A DNA stretch of 64,000 bases from Lepturacanthus savala (GCA_030544235.1 CM060465.1:25738988-25802987), one strand, 5' to 3'. Shown: positions 27,268-41,154, counted from the stretch's first letter. The notes: generated by a model from the letters alone, not told the origin. Numbers and translations: made by a program.

Positions 27268-30200
27268 CTTGAAACAGGATTCTTATCTGTGAGGAGGTCA
27301 CACAATAATAAGAGGTGTGTGTGAGTTCTGTAGCTCCTAAATAAGTCAACTGTGTCCTGGTATTTTGGTTCATGAAAGTTGTCTCTGAAAAATAACAATA
27401 ATATTCACGTATAAAATACATTTTTAACAGTCAGGAGCCCAAATGGACATGAATACATTTTCTCTTGTTGTAGTTAATGGTTCAAGGTCCATGGTTCAAT
27501 TTCAATATCAGAAGAACTATTGAATGGAGACCAAGGAAATGCAATGTAGATGCAATATAATGTTCATTCTGAAAGGATGACTGCTACAGACTAGAGATCT
27601 CTTCACTAGTGTGGCTGCAGTCTTGTCTTGTGGTTTCCACATTAAAGCTACTTTATATTTACAGGATGGTAGCGTTAGTTTTCAGGCTAATGATGCAGAG
27701 ATGGAGCTCTGATGTTCAAGGTTGGCTTACCAGGTTCAACAGCAGCAAACAAAGCAACTGGCCCCTGAAGACTCTGCCCAAAGCCACAAATTATCCAGTG
27801 TCTTCTCTTCAGATGCCTTATTTACAATAATTTAAATGTTGCATTCTGATATCATCATAGCAACAAGAGTTTGTTACTGTCAAAAAAGAAAGTCATAAAA
27901 GGGAGCTTTAAGTATTAGATAGATTGATGTTTTTAAAAAAGTAAGTCATTAATCTTAGCAAAATAACTTATATAATAACCTTTTTAAAAATCTAAAAGTA
28001 GAGAGTCTGATTTGATTGAAAAAAAAGTATTAATTTAAATTAAATCAATTGAAAAGATTCGTTGGTAGTTTCAAATGGGCTACCTGTAGAAGGTGAAGAA
28101 ACAACAGGAAGTCGTGATGATATTTCGTTAGTGTCATTCAGACAAAGAGATGACGAAGCGTTTGGATTTTCCTTTATTGCGTAAAAAGAGATAAAGATGA
28201 ATATGAGTCACTTTTAAAACAGATTGGGGGAAAAAATAATTAATCTATACCTGTAGTCTGGAAATCAACATTTATTGTTAAAACAAAATCCAGTTTATTA
28301 CAAAAAAATATGCCCGGAAGGCTGCAGACATAATGTGTTGTTCTACTTTGTATTATAAGACTAAGACAGACACAAATAGGTGATGTACAGACACGTTTCA
28401 GACACGTGTTGAAATCCACACACCAAGCAATTAATCAGAACGTGAAGATTGGAATGTTAAAAGACTTACACAGTTTTGAAATGGAACCCTTATGCTGAGG
28501 ATCAATAATAACATTGTTTTTGATTGTGGTAGGAAAAGGACAAGCAGGAAACTGGTGTTTGCAAGTTAAATTATGGATTTGTATCCGTCTTCCTATCTGA
28601 ATAAGTGGGTCCTCTGTAGATTGAATGTACCTGTTAACTGATTGAAAGAGGCAAAGGATTGTCTCTGTCAAGATGCTTTATCGAGATGATCCTATGGTCT
28701 TCTCAGTTTGATTTTTGTTCTGTATAATACAATATATTGGACTTATCCCCCGTATGGAAAAAAGTGTTTTGGAATGAAAACAGGTATGCTTTGGAAGAGC
28801 TGTAGCAGTTTGGGAAGCACATTCACTTTTACAGTTTATCCTGCCAGCAAGAGATAAAGGTAAAAGAAACCATGTTGGAAATCTTGAGTCAGTCGAGTAA
28901 ATGGAGGACAAAGAAGAAGTAAATTAGAAAAGTAAAGTATGTTTAAAAAATTCAGAATAGTTGGTTATGCAAATGCCTAGATTTTTAAAAGATTTAAGAG
29001 AAGTCTCACTATAAATGGCAACGTCAGGTGCTCAAGTTCACTTTGGGATTAATAAAGTTGGTGGATTGACTTTTATGAAAGTTGAATTTACAACCCGAAA
29101 TTTGCCGCAAACTCCTTCAGCAAGTCTGACGTTAAAGGGCTAGATTTGCTCTATAAATAGATTTAGATCAGAAATAGTCTCGTTTTAAGGTTTATGTACA
29201 CGTAATGTTCCCCACCTGCCGACACCTACACCGATGTGTTCATATTGTATTTATATGTTTTCATGACAGCACTCTGTTATATGTCCCGAATAAAACAAAT
29301 GAAATTCACAGATTGAAAGCAGACACAGATATGTCTAATAATAGTTGTCTGTCTGCAGTCTCACAGTCAAATCATTCACACATGAAACTCCCTCCATTTG
29401 AGCATTTTCACAAACTAATTTCTTCAACCATCTGATTGATTGATGACACTAAATTTTCTTTCGCTGGACCAACATGGACTAAGGCGATATTCACCATTTA
29501 CAATCTGCACCTCATCCGCTTTCTTATCCTTACAAGGACCTGGTATGTAAATGCGGCATCACTGTCTCCAGGCAGACGTTTTATAGTTTCTTTGACATTT
29601 TTATGATTTTTTTGTCATTTCAGATTACTTCTAAAACAGCGTCACAGATTCTGCGGAACTCATCCCTATTATGTTCAGGTTAACCTCTTGTAAAACACCA
29701 ATAAACCCTTGAAACAGACAGTTAAACGAGATGTCATTAACGGTGCACCAACCTGCTCTGGTCGTCCAACTTCCTGCCGCCGTCCAAACCACGCGCTTGG
29801 TGAATTCTGAAAACACTACCTGTTACCTGTCATAAACTCTTCTCTGTCTAAACAGGTTGCGTTAAAAAAAAAAAAAAAAAAGCTGTTGCAGGAGCTAAGA
29901 TTATAGCCAGAACTCTTGTGGGAACTTGTCAAAAGCAAAGTGATTTGGAGCCTTGGGGTGTTCCAGCTTTTATTTGGAGATCCTGGAGTTTTCCAGGCAG
30001 AGGACGGGCCCCCTCCTTCCTGCCTGGAGGAAGATATCCGCGGAAGCTCCGGGATTAGGACAATGTGTGGACACACATCTAAACCCTCTGTCCGGACACG
30101 TAAGGAATGCAGGAGAGTTTGCATCTGGTCAGCTGTGGTTGGAAATGTACTGAGCTCAAAATGAGTCACACGAAAAATAAACTCAGTTCATTTCATCGCC

Positions 30201-31590
30201 GGTTACCGTCAACTTCTCCTCTAAGATAACGCTTACTATCAACTTTTGGTTGAAGCATGAGTCTCATAAAAATGTATCTCTAATTTTGCCAGAAGAATAA
30301 ACAATGCAAGATTTCCACAAAATCACACATTCGAAAACAGTCTCTTCTTATCTTTAAATTGTTTTGCTTTCACATTAACGACTCCTAATTTAAGGCTATG
30401 TTCAAATTACAGGCCTTAAGGATGAAATGTGTAATACACCTGCTCTAAAATAATAGGGATCAGTCAGCTCCTAGCACCCTGATCCTCCACTGTGCTGCGA
30501 CGTCAAGATGTGACACACAACAAGACTCACGTCAATGAACTACACGTGTAACGTCAATACTCAGATAAACTTGTTGCTCTCTCTTTCAGTAGTTCCGCTT
30601 CTTATCTCTATGAAACTATGGGAACTATGGGAAAATAATCTCCTCTAAAAGTAAGCAACTCTGTATTATCTGGTGTGACTTCTTGTTGATCCCTGATAAA
30701 GTTTTTTAGGGAGTGTTTTCTTTCTTCTATTTGAGGGTCTAAGAACAGCAGACGTATCGCTGTACAGACTGTTAAGTCCTGAGGTGAATCTGTAATCTGT
30801 GATTTGACTTAAGAAGGTATCTCTGCAGCACAGTACGCAGAGAGCTGTGACATAACTTCACAGCTGTTACTTCTCCATATACTGGTTGTTATAGCTCATT
30901 TTTGAATGTTTTAAACTTAAAGGGTTAGTTCATGATTCCTATAGTCACAGCAATAGGTGCTTTACTTTTTTTTGTTGGTACAAGCCATTTCCAGATCAGC
31001 TGAGCAGAGCCTCGAGCTGCTCAGCCCCTACTTTGTGGCTAATGGTATTTTTTGGTTTCCCTCAATAAACTCAGTAAAGACACAATCCATCCAATTTTCT
31101 AATTGTTGCTATCTCATAGCCTGGTGAATGTGCAGGTCTCAACTGGTCCACCACAGCGTTTGGGAGTTGCTGTATTGTATAGTTGCTGAGATTGATGAGG
31201 AAAACCAAAAAATACCATTAGCCGTCAATTACTATTATTATTATTAATTAACAATTAGCTTTTTTAACAAGTTATTTTTTTGGAAGCACAGACGCATGAT
31301 GTCTTCTGGCCGATGGATTAGATGAGTGTCATTCTGGAGAACTGGTTGGAAGATACCTAATTAATCACAGCTTCCTTTCTTTGAAATGAGGAGGTTGCTT
31401 GTAATCTAATTCTTGCTTTGTCTGCAAAATGATTTGTGACAAAAAAGACCAAATTCAGAAATGTTTTTATTGAAGTTTAAGTTCCAAATTAAATTCAAAC
31501 TAATTAGACATTTCCCTTTTAAATTAACCCATTTCCATTCATGCAAACCACTACACAATCAGACCAGTGGCTCAGCTTTTCTCAACTCAA
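27268..31590. other. Intergenic region between hyaluronidase genes 1 and 2
   Basis: AT-rich sequence with no supportable gene. A minus-strand acceptor-like CTCACAG lies just upstream of the first hyaluronidase start, allowing a 5'UTR intron. A possible LINE tail (TGGGATTAATAAAGT) is near 29042-29056, and a run of A is at about 29864-29881. The right end holds the probable 3'UTR of the second hyaluronidase gene. Confidence 0.6.
31466..31471 (-). terminator. Candidate poly(A) signal of hyaluronidase gene 2
   Basis: TTTATT on the plus strand gives AATAAA on the minus strand, about 120 bases after the stop codon. Confidence 0.5.
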
Positions 31591-34500
31591 TTACACCCAG
31601 ATGAGTTTGATGGATTTTGGAATCGACAGTTTGGACGAACAGGACCTCCCCGCGTAGCACTGACAGGTGAAGTTCCCGGCCCAGTCGTTGAGGTCGGGGG
31701 CATGGGGGACACCGATGGCCACGTACTTCCTGGCAGCCCGCACGATGCTGAAGTACTTGGGGTTCAGGTGCAGGTAGTTGGTGGAATCGTAGTTCTTCCT
31801 GATGCAGCGACCGTTCCCTTGGCACAAGACCTCGCTGCAGAGCATGGCGGCCGCCGTCACGTTGGCGATGTACGGGTTCAACGTGGACCTCAGGTACTCA
31901 GACAGAGACTGACAAGCTGCCTGTGTGTTAGAGCAGGGAAAGTTATGGATTCCATTTGGTCTGAAAAATAGAAACGTGTCATATGTCTTGAGATACCAGA
32001 CAATCTCTCCAACTCTAATGATCTAGAGATTTCAAAATGGAGATGATTGATTGGCACCAAAAACCACAGCTAAAGAACTTACACCCATTATTGGAAATGA
32101 TGTATCCAAATGTGAATATATCTTATTCTTATATATCTTTATGTGCTGTTGTCCAAAGATAATTAAAAAAAACAGCAGCTGTGAGCGTGGTGTCAAAGCT
32201 TCGGGTCCTGTAGGTCATCGCAGCTTCAGGCTGAATGTTTTGAGCCGAGCCACATATTTCCCCTCGTTAAAACTTGTTTAATAATGCAACAAGGCAGAAC
32301 CTCATATGCAGCATCGGAAGGAGAAATATGATGCTGCACATAACCAGATGCTTACAGTTTATAAGAGAGAGGAGCATGGAGATGGGTCCATAATGGAAAC
32401 TGCAGAGTAAATATATTGAGTAAACGTACTGAGTGTGGCTCAGGCTCGTCTAACATGTTAGATATACAAAACATGTACATACAGGTAATTTTACTGTGTT
32501 CTGCTCCGGGGTCCTTAACCCCTATTCCCCCTATTGTAACTCATCATTCAAAAAGTTTTAGGTGTCTTTGTTCTGATTGGAGATTTGTTGCATTCATTCC
32601 AACACTGTCTCTTCTGTCTCTGCAAAATTATTATTAATTAAGGTTGATTTTTTAACAAAACTGTGATTACTACAAGTAATCCTAAATAATAGTAATAAAT
32701 ATTACCATGTCCCACTTTTTTGATGAAAAAAACATGTCACCCAGTGCAGCTGTGTGGCTCACTGATTATCAATTATTGGACAACAAACAGAGGAATAAGA
32801 TCTATATTAGTCTTTGGATACATACACATTACTTGATAGCAGATCAGATTATTGTTAGTTTGGCTGCAAACATGAGATTTGTTGACTTTTTGATCTATTT
32901 TTTTGGTCCTTTCAAAATGAAATTAAAGCCAAACCAAGTACATGTAACAGGACTAATTAAAACAAAAGAAGCAGAAAAAAATAAATGAAGTAGCTTTTAC
33001 ACATCTGTCAGCTGAGATAAGGAAAACAGGAAACTGTGGTTGACTGATTATTTGCCGCTTTGACGCCTCGTCATCTGTTCTTGTTTTCAAACCTGTGAAG
33101 AGGTTATTTCAAACACTATGATATCATGGCTGCAGACACAAAGAAATGTGTGAGGATTTCCAGCCTTGCTTCATCCCTAAAAAATGACCAAATATAATAG
33201 CTTGTGAATATCATATCATCACATTTCACATCCCATCAGATTCATCCGCTGACCCTTTGGATGGGTCAGCAGATGAATCTGAACTACTGAATTAAACTAT
33301 CTATTAAAGTGATACTAACATTAATATATTGTATCTAATCCAATATATCAGTTAGAGAGATAAAACCATGAATTTCACTGCAATATTTAACTAGATCACG
33401 TTAATACGTATATATAGCGATGCAGTAGGCTTTTTCAGTATTTTTTTTTTGAGTATTTTAACACTAGAGATAGTTTTATTTAAGAAAATCTAAATATTTC
33501 TTTCATCACTGCCAACCAGTGAGTAAAAGAAAAGCGTGTTGACCTTGTTGTTGTAGTCTTTGAGTCCTCCCCACATTACGACCCCTGCTGCTCCCACAGC
33601 TGCAGACTCGCCGATAGTGCTCACCAGGTCAGTCTGCGGGAGGGAGAGATGCATAGGATGTTTGACACATTCTGAAAAAAAATGTTTCATTTTTGACAGC
33701 AAATATTGACTAAAATAACTGTTTCCAAGGGACATGAACTTTAACTTCTGCCATGAGAATGTAGGCAGGTGGACTCAAATGTAAAGAGGAGACGATAGGG
33801 GGCAAACAGGATGAGAGAGGATATTTAATACTACACTACTGTTCAAAAGTTTGAGGTCACGCAGACAATTTAGTGTTTTCCATGAAAAGTCACACTTTTA
33901 TTTACCAGCATGAGTTGTAAAATAAATAGAAAATATAGTCAAGACATTGACAAGGTTAGAAATAATGATTTGCAATTAAAATAATATATTTCCTTTAAAC
34001 TTTGCTTTCTTCAAAGGAAGGTCAGTTTTATAGCTTCTCTAACCAGCTAAACTGTTTTCAGCTGTGCTAACATGATTGCACAAGGGTTTTCTAATTATCC
34101 ATCAGCCTTCTGATGCAATGAGCAAACACATTGCACCATTAGAACACTGGAATGATAGTTGCTGGAAATGGGCCTCTATACACCTATGTAGATATTGCAT
34201 CAAAAAACAGACATTTCCAGCTAGAATAGTCATTTACCACATTAGCAATGTATTCATTTTTTTTTTAATTTCTGATTAGTTTAAAGTTATCTTCATTAAA
34301 AAAGACAATGCGTTTCTTTCAAAAAATAAGGACATTTCTAAGTGACCCCAAACTTTTGAATAGTAGTGTAGTTGCAAACAGACAAGCAGGAAACACACAG
34401 TTAGTAAAGAAGAAGACAGACAGAGACCAAAACTAGACTTAAACACATAGCTGTATTGTTTTGTCACTGTTATTGTGTGGTTTCCAGACTGTGCAACCAG

Positions 34501-35929
34501 ACTGGCATAAAGTAACTGAAGTGCTGAGCAAATTAGCTAGAGAAGGATCAAGAGGTTAGAGATAGAGCATATTAGAGTAGGGTTAGGGTTAGGGGTTATT
34601 TCCGATGATTTGTATAAAGCAGGACAGTGACAGGCCTACAATTGGAGGTCAATACATGGTAGTTTGGGCTTAAAGTGTATGACCCAAACTGTGTTTCATC
34701 TATCTCCTCCAATCCTCCCCTGCCCACTTTCTACTGTTCTCCAAGTGGCCTCTGTCACGACTTATGTTGTTACGTATAGTACCAAGGCCTGAGGGGAAGT
34801 GAACAAGGGGAAATGAAACAACTAATGAAATGCAGCTCATGATAGTCTGAAGAATGAAGAAAAACAAATGAAAATCCAGATTATCAAAATAATAATATCC
34901 ATGTGTGGTTTATTTTCCAGACTCTTACATCTGCACCATCATGGATGAACCTTTGAAGAGCTGCTGCTGCTTTATGGCCAATCTAAGGTTAGTATATTCA
35001 AGCTGGTTCACCTGGCTCTGGAACTGCTGGGTCTGGTCTCGGTACAGTGGTCTGGAGTAGACGTAGATCGGTGCTGTGTATGGCCGTTTAGGCAGCGCCG
35101 CCACCCTCAGTGCCTCTTGGATTCGGTTGCGGACGAAGAGCGCAGCCAGGGGGGAGTTCCTCATGGACAGGTGGAGGTAGATGGAGGGGAAGAGGGCAGT
35201 GCTTTTCTTCCACAGCCACATCATCTGGTTATTTTGCTTCTGAGTCAGAGCGGAGCACTTCCCTGTGTAGCCCGACTTTTTCCAATCGTAGTTATAGCAG
35301 TCGGGGAACAGGTAGAAGCCCCAGCGGCGGCTTGGACGCTCGCCAATCCCAAGCCCAATTGTATTCTCCATGAAAAGCCGGGTAGCCCGCTGGAATTGGG
35401 TCTTTGCCAGTTTGCGAATGGCCTTGGTTGGTAAAAACGGGGCAATCTGCAGGGCATGAGCGATGGACAGTTTTCTATAAACATTTTTGGATCCCCAGTT
35501 CTGGTCCCACAATGGGCGCCAGGACTCCCAGTCGATGACAGCCAGCCCTGGAGCGGAATCTTGCGAGATGGACTGATCTATTGCCTTTCGGGCCTTGGTC
35601 AGATGCTCCGTCAAGTTACCGTTTTGGGGAAACCCACCTTCATATTTTACGCGGTTGGAAGTGTCGAATTTGGGGTATAAACCGAGGCGGTTCTCATAGA
35701 AGATGGTGAGGAACTGACCGGGCAATGGATTGGGGGTGGTCACCGCCTGGAAGGCTGCGGTGTCCAAAGGGATTTCGAGTTGTTGACAGACATCTGTAGG
35801 GGCATTCCATATGGCCACAAAGGGGTGGTCGTGAATCAGTGGGGGCTCGGTGGGTGGTAGGGCAAGGACTTTGGTAATGGATCCTATGATGCAAAGGGTG
35901 AGGCAGGACAGAAAGCGTGGTGCCATCAT
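31591..35929 (-). CDS. PH-20/HYAL4-type hyaluronidase, second of three, probably soluble
   Basis: Coding exons on the minus strand are 35929-35012 (306 codons), 33633-33544 (30 codons) and 31920-31591 (109 codons plus stop), all in phase 0, giving 445 aa. The start is the first of two ATGs at 35929, in an excellent context (GCCACCATGATGG) only 7 bases after a strong acceptor (tttgtccag/AGCCACC), so a 5'UTR exon lies upstream. A signal peptide is clear (residues 1 to about 23). AVIDWESWRPLW carries the GH56 acids D133 and E135. FPDCYNYDW and [15 protein letters not shown] are also kept, as is the middle exon TIGESAAVGAAGVVMWGG. The EGF-like part [16 protein letters not shown]...CQCYAGRSC is followed by only about 16 residues (ending IKLIWV) with no GPI-type hydrophobic tail, unlike its two neighbours. 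It probably degrades hyaluronan as a secreted or acidic-compartment enzyme. The orthologue name is uncertain. Confidence 0.92.
33832..34370. mobile_element. Tc1/mariner-like MITE, copy 2
   Basis: The element is bounded by TA and by inverted termini of about 30 bp: TACACTACTGTTCAAAAG on the left, and TACACTACTATTCAAAAG when the right end is read on the other strand. No transposase is encoded. It lies in intron 1 of hyaluronidase gene 2, in the opposite orientation to copy 1 at 14.5 kb. Confidence 0.85.
34578..34594 (+). repeat. Three-unit TTAGGG stretch
   Basis: TAGGG-TTAGGG-TTAGGG occurs once, inside intron 1 of hyaluronidase gene 2. It is a minimal interstitial telomere-like sequence and may be chance. 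Confidence 0.6.
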
Positions 35930-36842
35930 GGTGGCTCTGGACAAATAGACAAAAGACAATAAATAACTCACGCACATTCTGTATTATCCAGTCCACCTTC
36001 ATGTTGCTAGTCTACATCACTGCAGACTCGTCACTGCCTATTTCATGGAAGTTAATTTTTCTGTCAGTTAAGAGTGAATGTTTTAGGCATCTGCCTTTGA
36101 TAAGAGTGTCTGTCTCCCTGGTCACACAAACGTATCCTGAAATATTTTTCAGGGAGAGATACACTGATGTCATTTGCTCAGAGAATAGACAGTATGACCT
36201 TGGTTATTGAAGAGAAGCAATATGATATCCTGATTCGGTCATGCGTTAAACCGGTGTGTCAAAGGTAGGGTTAAATACACCTTGACAGGTAGTGAAACTT
36301 CAGAATTGATTAACATTGCACTGTGTTCATGCATGTAATGTTTTTATTGATTGTCCTTGATTAGGTTTCAATAAATCTTCATGATTAGTGTCATCACAAA
36401 CGTGTCACAAACGTGTTGCACACATACAAGCATTTTACCTGATAATCATACATCAAAGAAACTAATCTAATCAAAGATGAACACAAATCTTAACCAGTCT
36501 CGACAGTGACAACCGTCACCGTACAATTCACAGAAACTCTGAAACTGAAGACCTATTGTCCAGAAATTGTTCAGAGGATTTGATTACACATTATCTAAAT
36601 GTGTCCAAAAATCTCCTGCATCTAATCAGTTGATTAAATATGAATTTGTTTCACACCTACCTGCTGCTCTCTTCTGTGACTTGCGAAGGACTGTTTGCTA
36701 TTTGTAAACTTCTCTTAAGTTGTTGGTTTTCATCTGTTGCTGATTCATGTTTCAGAGGAAACTCTGATCGGTTATCTGGCATATGTCATGGCTTCTTATA
36801 CATTCAGTCAGCTGAGGGTTCAGGGCTTAGTGCCTTGCCTAA

Positions 36843-37195
36843 GTCAGTCAGTCATTTTCTATACCTGCTTATTCCTCATTAGGGTCGCAGGGGTCTGCTG
36901 GAGCCAATCCCAGCGTGTTACGGCGAGAGGCAGGGATACACCCCAGATGGTCGCCAGCCTATTGTGGGGCACACACACCATTCACTCACACACTTACACC
37001 TACGGACAATTTTGAGTCTCCAATTAACCTCAGCATGCTTTTGGACTGTGGGAGGAAGCAGGAGTACCCGGTGAAAACCCACGCAGACACGGGGAGAACA
37101 TGCAAACTCCACAAAGAAAGGTCCCAGACCCAGGACCAAGGAGGTCTTGAACCTGCGACCTTCTTGCTGTGAGGCAACAGCGCTAACCCCTGCGT
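36843..37195 (-). mobile_element. tRNA-derived SINE, copy 2
   Basis: Same family and orientation as 9438-9770. The B box GGTTCAAGACC (minus) is at 37153-37143. The tRNA-head end is clipped by about 15 bases and the flanking duplication is degraded. The tail end shows GTCAGTCAGTCA. Confidence 0.8.
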
Positions 37196-38494
37196 CCCTT
37201 GCTCAAAGTGTGATATACATGACAAAGAAGAAAACACCTCAGATTATGAAATAATCACTATTCATAAGTCATAATCTATTGGTAATATAAACATTAAAAT
37301 GCTCAAAGGAAATCTGGGAGAACATGTATTTAGAGATGCTCACCAAACCAAACAATCAAGAAGAATTTAAACTAGTGCAGTGCCCATAGGAAGTATGTAT
37401 TCCTATAGAAAAGTGGAAGCTTATGTCGATTTTTGTTTTTGTTTGGCCAAATGAGGGTGTGTTGGACTGCTACATAGTCCTAATAGAGAAATTGTACATT
37501 GGGTAAGAAATGGGCATAGATTGAGATAAGGAGAGATTTGCAAATACAGTTACTGTAAGAAAAAGGTCATAGTTTATGTTGAAAGTTTGGATGTCATCTA
37601 CATGTCAGTTTTGAAACTGTGTTGATAGGCCAAGTAAAACTTGATAAATCTGTTACGTAATACTTTTTCCTGTATAGTGTAACAACCTGGACATGTTACA
37701 TTTATTTATGTGTTTATAAATAAATGAGTTTAGGCCCGGATTCTGGTCTGTTAGGTGATAGTGCTGGGATTTCCTGAGGGTCTGTGAGTATGTCTTGGAG
37801 TAAGCCCTGTGTTAGCGTGAGAAATAAACTAGCTGCTAAACCAGCTAATGTCTTCATGTGTGGTTTTTGAGAGACAATACTTTTGTTACGTTGGTTGGAC
37901 GATCAGTGCACGAAGAAACAGGACAATAGGGCTTTGAATTGTAACAAAATCGCTAGGAACATGAGGAGGAGCGCTGTGATACATACACATATATGCTATA
38001 CAGTCTATGCATGATACAGTGCTTTACACTGTATTGAAAGTGCTACAGGATAGCACTGTGATACATAAATGTATGGGATTTTAAGATTTTTTTTCTTTAA
38101 AGATTTGTTTGTAGCTTTTATTATACAGCAGCCAGACAGGAAGTATTGGCAGAGAGTCACATGCAGCAAAGGACTGCTCCAGCCGGGATTCAAACTAGGG
38201 TCTGGTGCTTAAGTGATGGTTTGAATATGCATCCAAAGATCCACACACCATTATGCCATGTGCAAGCGATTTCTGAAAGCTGAGGCTGATCTGACAAACA
38301 GTCCGATATGCGAGCCACAGACGCAACTTACTTTTATAGATAGAAAGGTGTCTTCATTATTATGCATGTAAGACAATTTGGTGGGAGGCCTTTATTTGAA
38401 ATATTTTGTAAAACGATGCATTGTGGTGCACACCGTGTTTTTACTGTTATACTGTGGATGGAGCTGTGTTGCACCACCAGCAGTGGACACCACC

Positions 38495-38602
38495 TCATGG
38501 CAGGTCTTTCACTCTGACTCCTTCGAAACCTTCATCCAAGAAGTCCTCAAAGTTTTCCTGCAGTGGCTCTACCACCTCCTCCTCTGACAAGTTCTTTGCC
38601 AT
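38495..38602 (-). CDS. Unassigned 36-codon acidic frame
   Basis: On the minus strand an ATG at 38602 opens a frame of 35 residues plus TGA, rich in Glu and Asp (LSEEEVVEPLQENFEDFL...). An AATAAA-like word follows downstream (about 38400). I do not recognise it. It could be the end of a decayed transposon gene, a pseudogene exon, or chance. No splice acceptor that would join it to anything is obvious. Confidence 0.2.
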   Translation of the reverse strand: MAKNLSEEEVVEPLQENFEDFLDEGFEGVRVKDLP

Positions 38603-39367
38603 GGGGCTATTTTTAATTGACTAGTGGTTCTATTGAAGACCTAAAAAGATGATTCGCCACTGATCAGACGTATGTTGTAATTAATGCAGTGTCATGTGGT
38701 GAGAAAGCTGACTGTAATCTGTCCGAGCACACACTTCCTTCTGTTTTCAGGCCTCCTTTGCTCAGAATCCAGCAGTGGATTCAGGTTTTCTGGGGCCATA
38801 TTCATAAACATTCTGAGAACAGAGAGCTCCTGACTTGAAGTGACTTTAAGGATGAGTAGGAGTGATTCAGGAACAGTCCCAGACAAATGAGCAAGAAAAG
38901 AACAGTCTATTTATAAGGTGAATTTCTTCATAAGAATTTTCTTGGAAATTAGTCACTTCTGAACTCTATGGCTTTGCCTCATATGACTTTGAGGATTCTT
39001 TAAGTCTATTTTGATGCCTTTTACAAAGAACAATAAAGGTCTGCAGCCATACTAGCACCCTTGGGAGACTGTAAAGCGTATCACATCTTGTATGCACCTG
39101 TTGCCCAAATAAAAGTGATGCTTTGAAGAAAGTTGTTTTTCTCTGATGATCCAGCTTGGCTTCCAACAGCTCCCATAAAATCTTCCTTTTTATACGCACA
39201 GGAAGAAACTGGAGGGAGGACCAAATCTTGGTTAAGGTGCTGGAAAAACATGTTTGCTGTTGCTGTCTTGCTGATTAAATTTAAGCGTGTGGAAGTCTCT
39301 TCTTTCATATGCAAAGAAAGAGAAAAAAAATGAGAAAAAAACAACACAGGTGTACTGAAGAAAAAAC

Positions 39368-39373
39368 TTTATT
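39368..39373 (-). terminator. hyal4: Possible distal poly(A) signal of hyal4
   Basis: TTTATT on the plus strand, 2.36 kb after the hyal4 stop. A nearer alternative is at 41006-41011. Neither can be confirmed from sequence. Confidence 0.2.
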
Positions 39374-41074
39374 TGCAGTGCATTTACATTCATAACATTT
39401 TTCATATTGCATAGTTCTTGCATATTTGGTTTACAATCTTAAGATAATAAAAAAAACACAGTGAGTGCAGTCTGTTGCACATATACAGGAAACAGTTACT
39501 GCATCATGATACTTGAGGGCAGGTTTGAGATGAAAGTACTGATTCAGTTTAAACCAGGATCAGTGTTGTAAAGACTCATGCCTGATAGTCCATGTTTAAG
39601 TTGAGGGCCAGGTTCACATTTTACACAGGCCACTTAAATTCTACTGCTTCTGGTTTCTAGTCTGTCCTAGATTCTCAAGAACAGTTGGGTAATATGAGCA
39701 ACACGGGCTGCATTTTAGTAAACTCATTTCCTTATTTTTTTTTCCTTTCCTGCTTCTTCTAAAGACTACTGAGCTCCTTGTGTGCAGGCTGCTACCGAAA
39801 ATAAAAATGCTGATGTTTACCGGGAGGATCATTGAAGTTTGTGCAAACTAAATTTAATAAGTGCTACAAATTGCAAATGAAAAGAGATTCTTTACAGTTA
39901 GAGATTAAGTTAAAGACACATTTTTTAGATGAAAAAAATATAAAAAACAATCCAAAACAAATTTTTCCCTAAATATGGACTCCACAACGTGCATTTCAAC
40001 TTTCAACTTTGGCGAGAATTAGGCTCTTGTTTTAAAGAACTGCAGAACCACTGAGTCATGTATTCAGATACAGTATGTGCCATCTTTTACATCCTGTTCA
40101 GTGTTTTGTCATAGCTACAGTACTCAGCTTCAGCGACAGAGACATAATATAGATAATATATATCACAGAGTTCACCCAGTCCGTTGATTTGATTGCTTCA
40201 AAACCAAGATACTCGAACGTCAACCTCTTCATTGACAGATAAAAGATGGAATATCAACACAGTCCATTTGACAAAACAGATTTTATCCCCTATAGGTACG
40301 ACTGGTTTAGTGTAACAAACCTAAAAAATAAAGGAAAAGGATATATTTTAGACACATGTAGACACCATGTTCCAATAGGCTCAAATATGTGGTGTTTTCT
40401 GACAAGCTTTTTTTCACGAGTATATTGTAAGCAACAATAAAAATCTAAAATACACAGTTTGTATATATTGTCAAGTAAAACCACAGCTTATTGTAAAGAA
40501 AATTGAGTTTCATAACAACAGCAATGCTTTGAATGTCTTAAAAAAATAAATCACGGACCAAGCATCAGATGTTGGGAATTATTCACACCTGGCCGTGTTT
40601 TAGTGTCAGCACCCTTTAGTTTCCCTTTGGGAGTTTGATCTCTTATCTTAAACATAAACCTAAAGCCTAAAAACTCAGATATAAACCTGGAGTTACCTCG
40701 CTAACTCGAAATCTTGCTTTGCAGAACAGGCCTCTGCTCTTCTAACAATCATTTGTGGACAAGCGATCTGATTGGTCAACACTTAGACCCAGAATTTTGT
40801 GTAAACATTGATCAGGAGAATTATTTTCAGCCTAGATGTTGCTGGAAACTTTACCAGTTCTCTATCAGCTGTGCCAGAGAGACTCAGTGCTACTATCTTA
40901 AAAATGGATGTGATGTTTGTGGACGTTATCGCTAAATTTGGAAAAAAAAGATACCTTTTTTACTACAAGATTGAGCTGACAAGGCAGTTTTGCGTCAGTT
41001 TGGTATTTATTCACATTGAGAAATCTTGCGATCTCTAAAAAGCATTACTTTGAGTTGGCTGTCTGATTCTACAG

Positions 41075-41154
41075 GGACTGGATATCGTCTCTGTTTCCAG
41101 GTCATTACTAAGGGTCGGGCTCCTCGCTGGAGCAGCAACTACATTGTCATCCAG
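41075..41154 (+). other. Exon-like island, unassigned
   Basis: An acceptor-like tctacag (to 41074), with a second option ttccag to 41100, leads into 80 bases that stay open in one frame (TGYRLCFQVITKGRAPRW then SSNYIVIQ) and end at CAG/gtatta. It is on the plus strand, 0.6 kb beyond the end of the minus-strand hyal4 gene. I cannot match it to a family and see no partner exons, so it may be chance or a stranded exon of a decayed gene. Confidence 0.2.
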
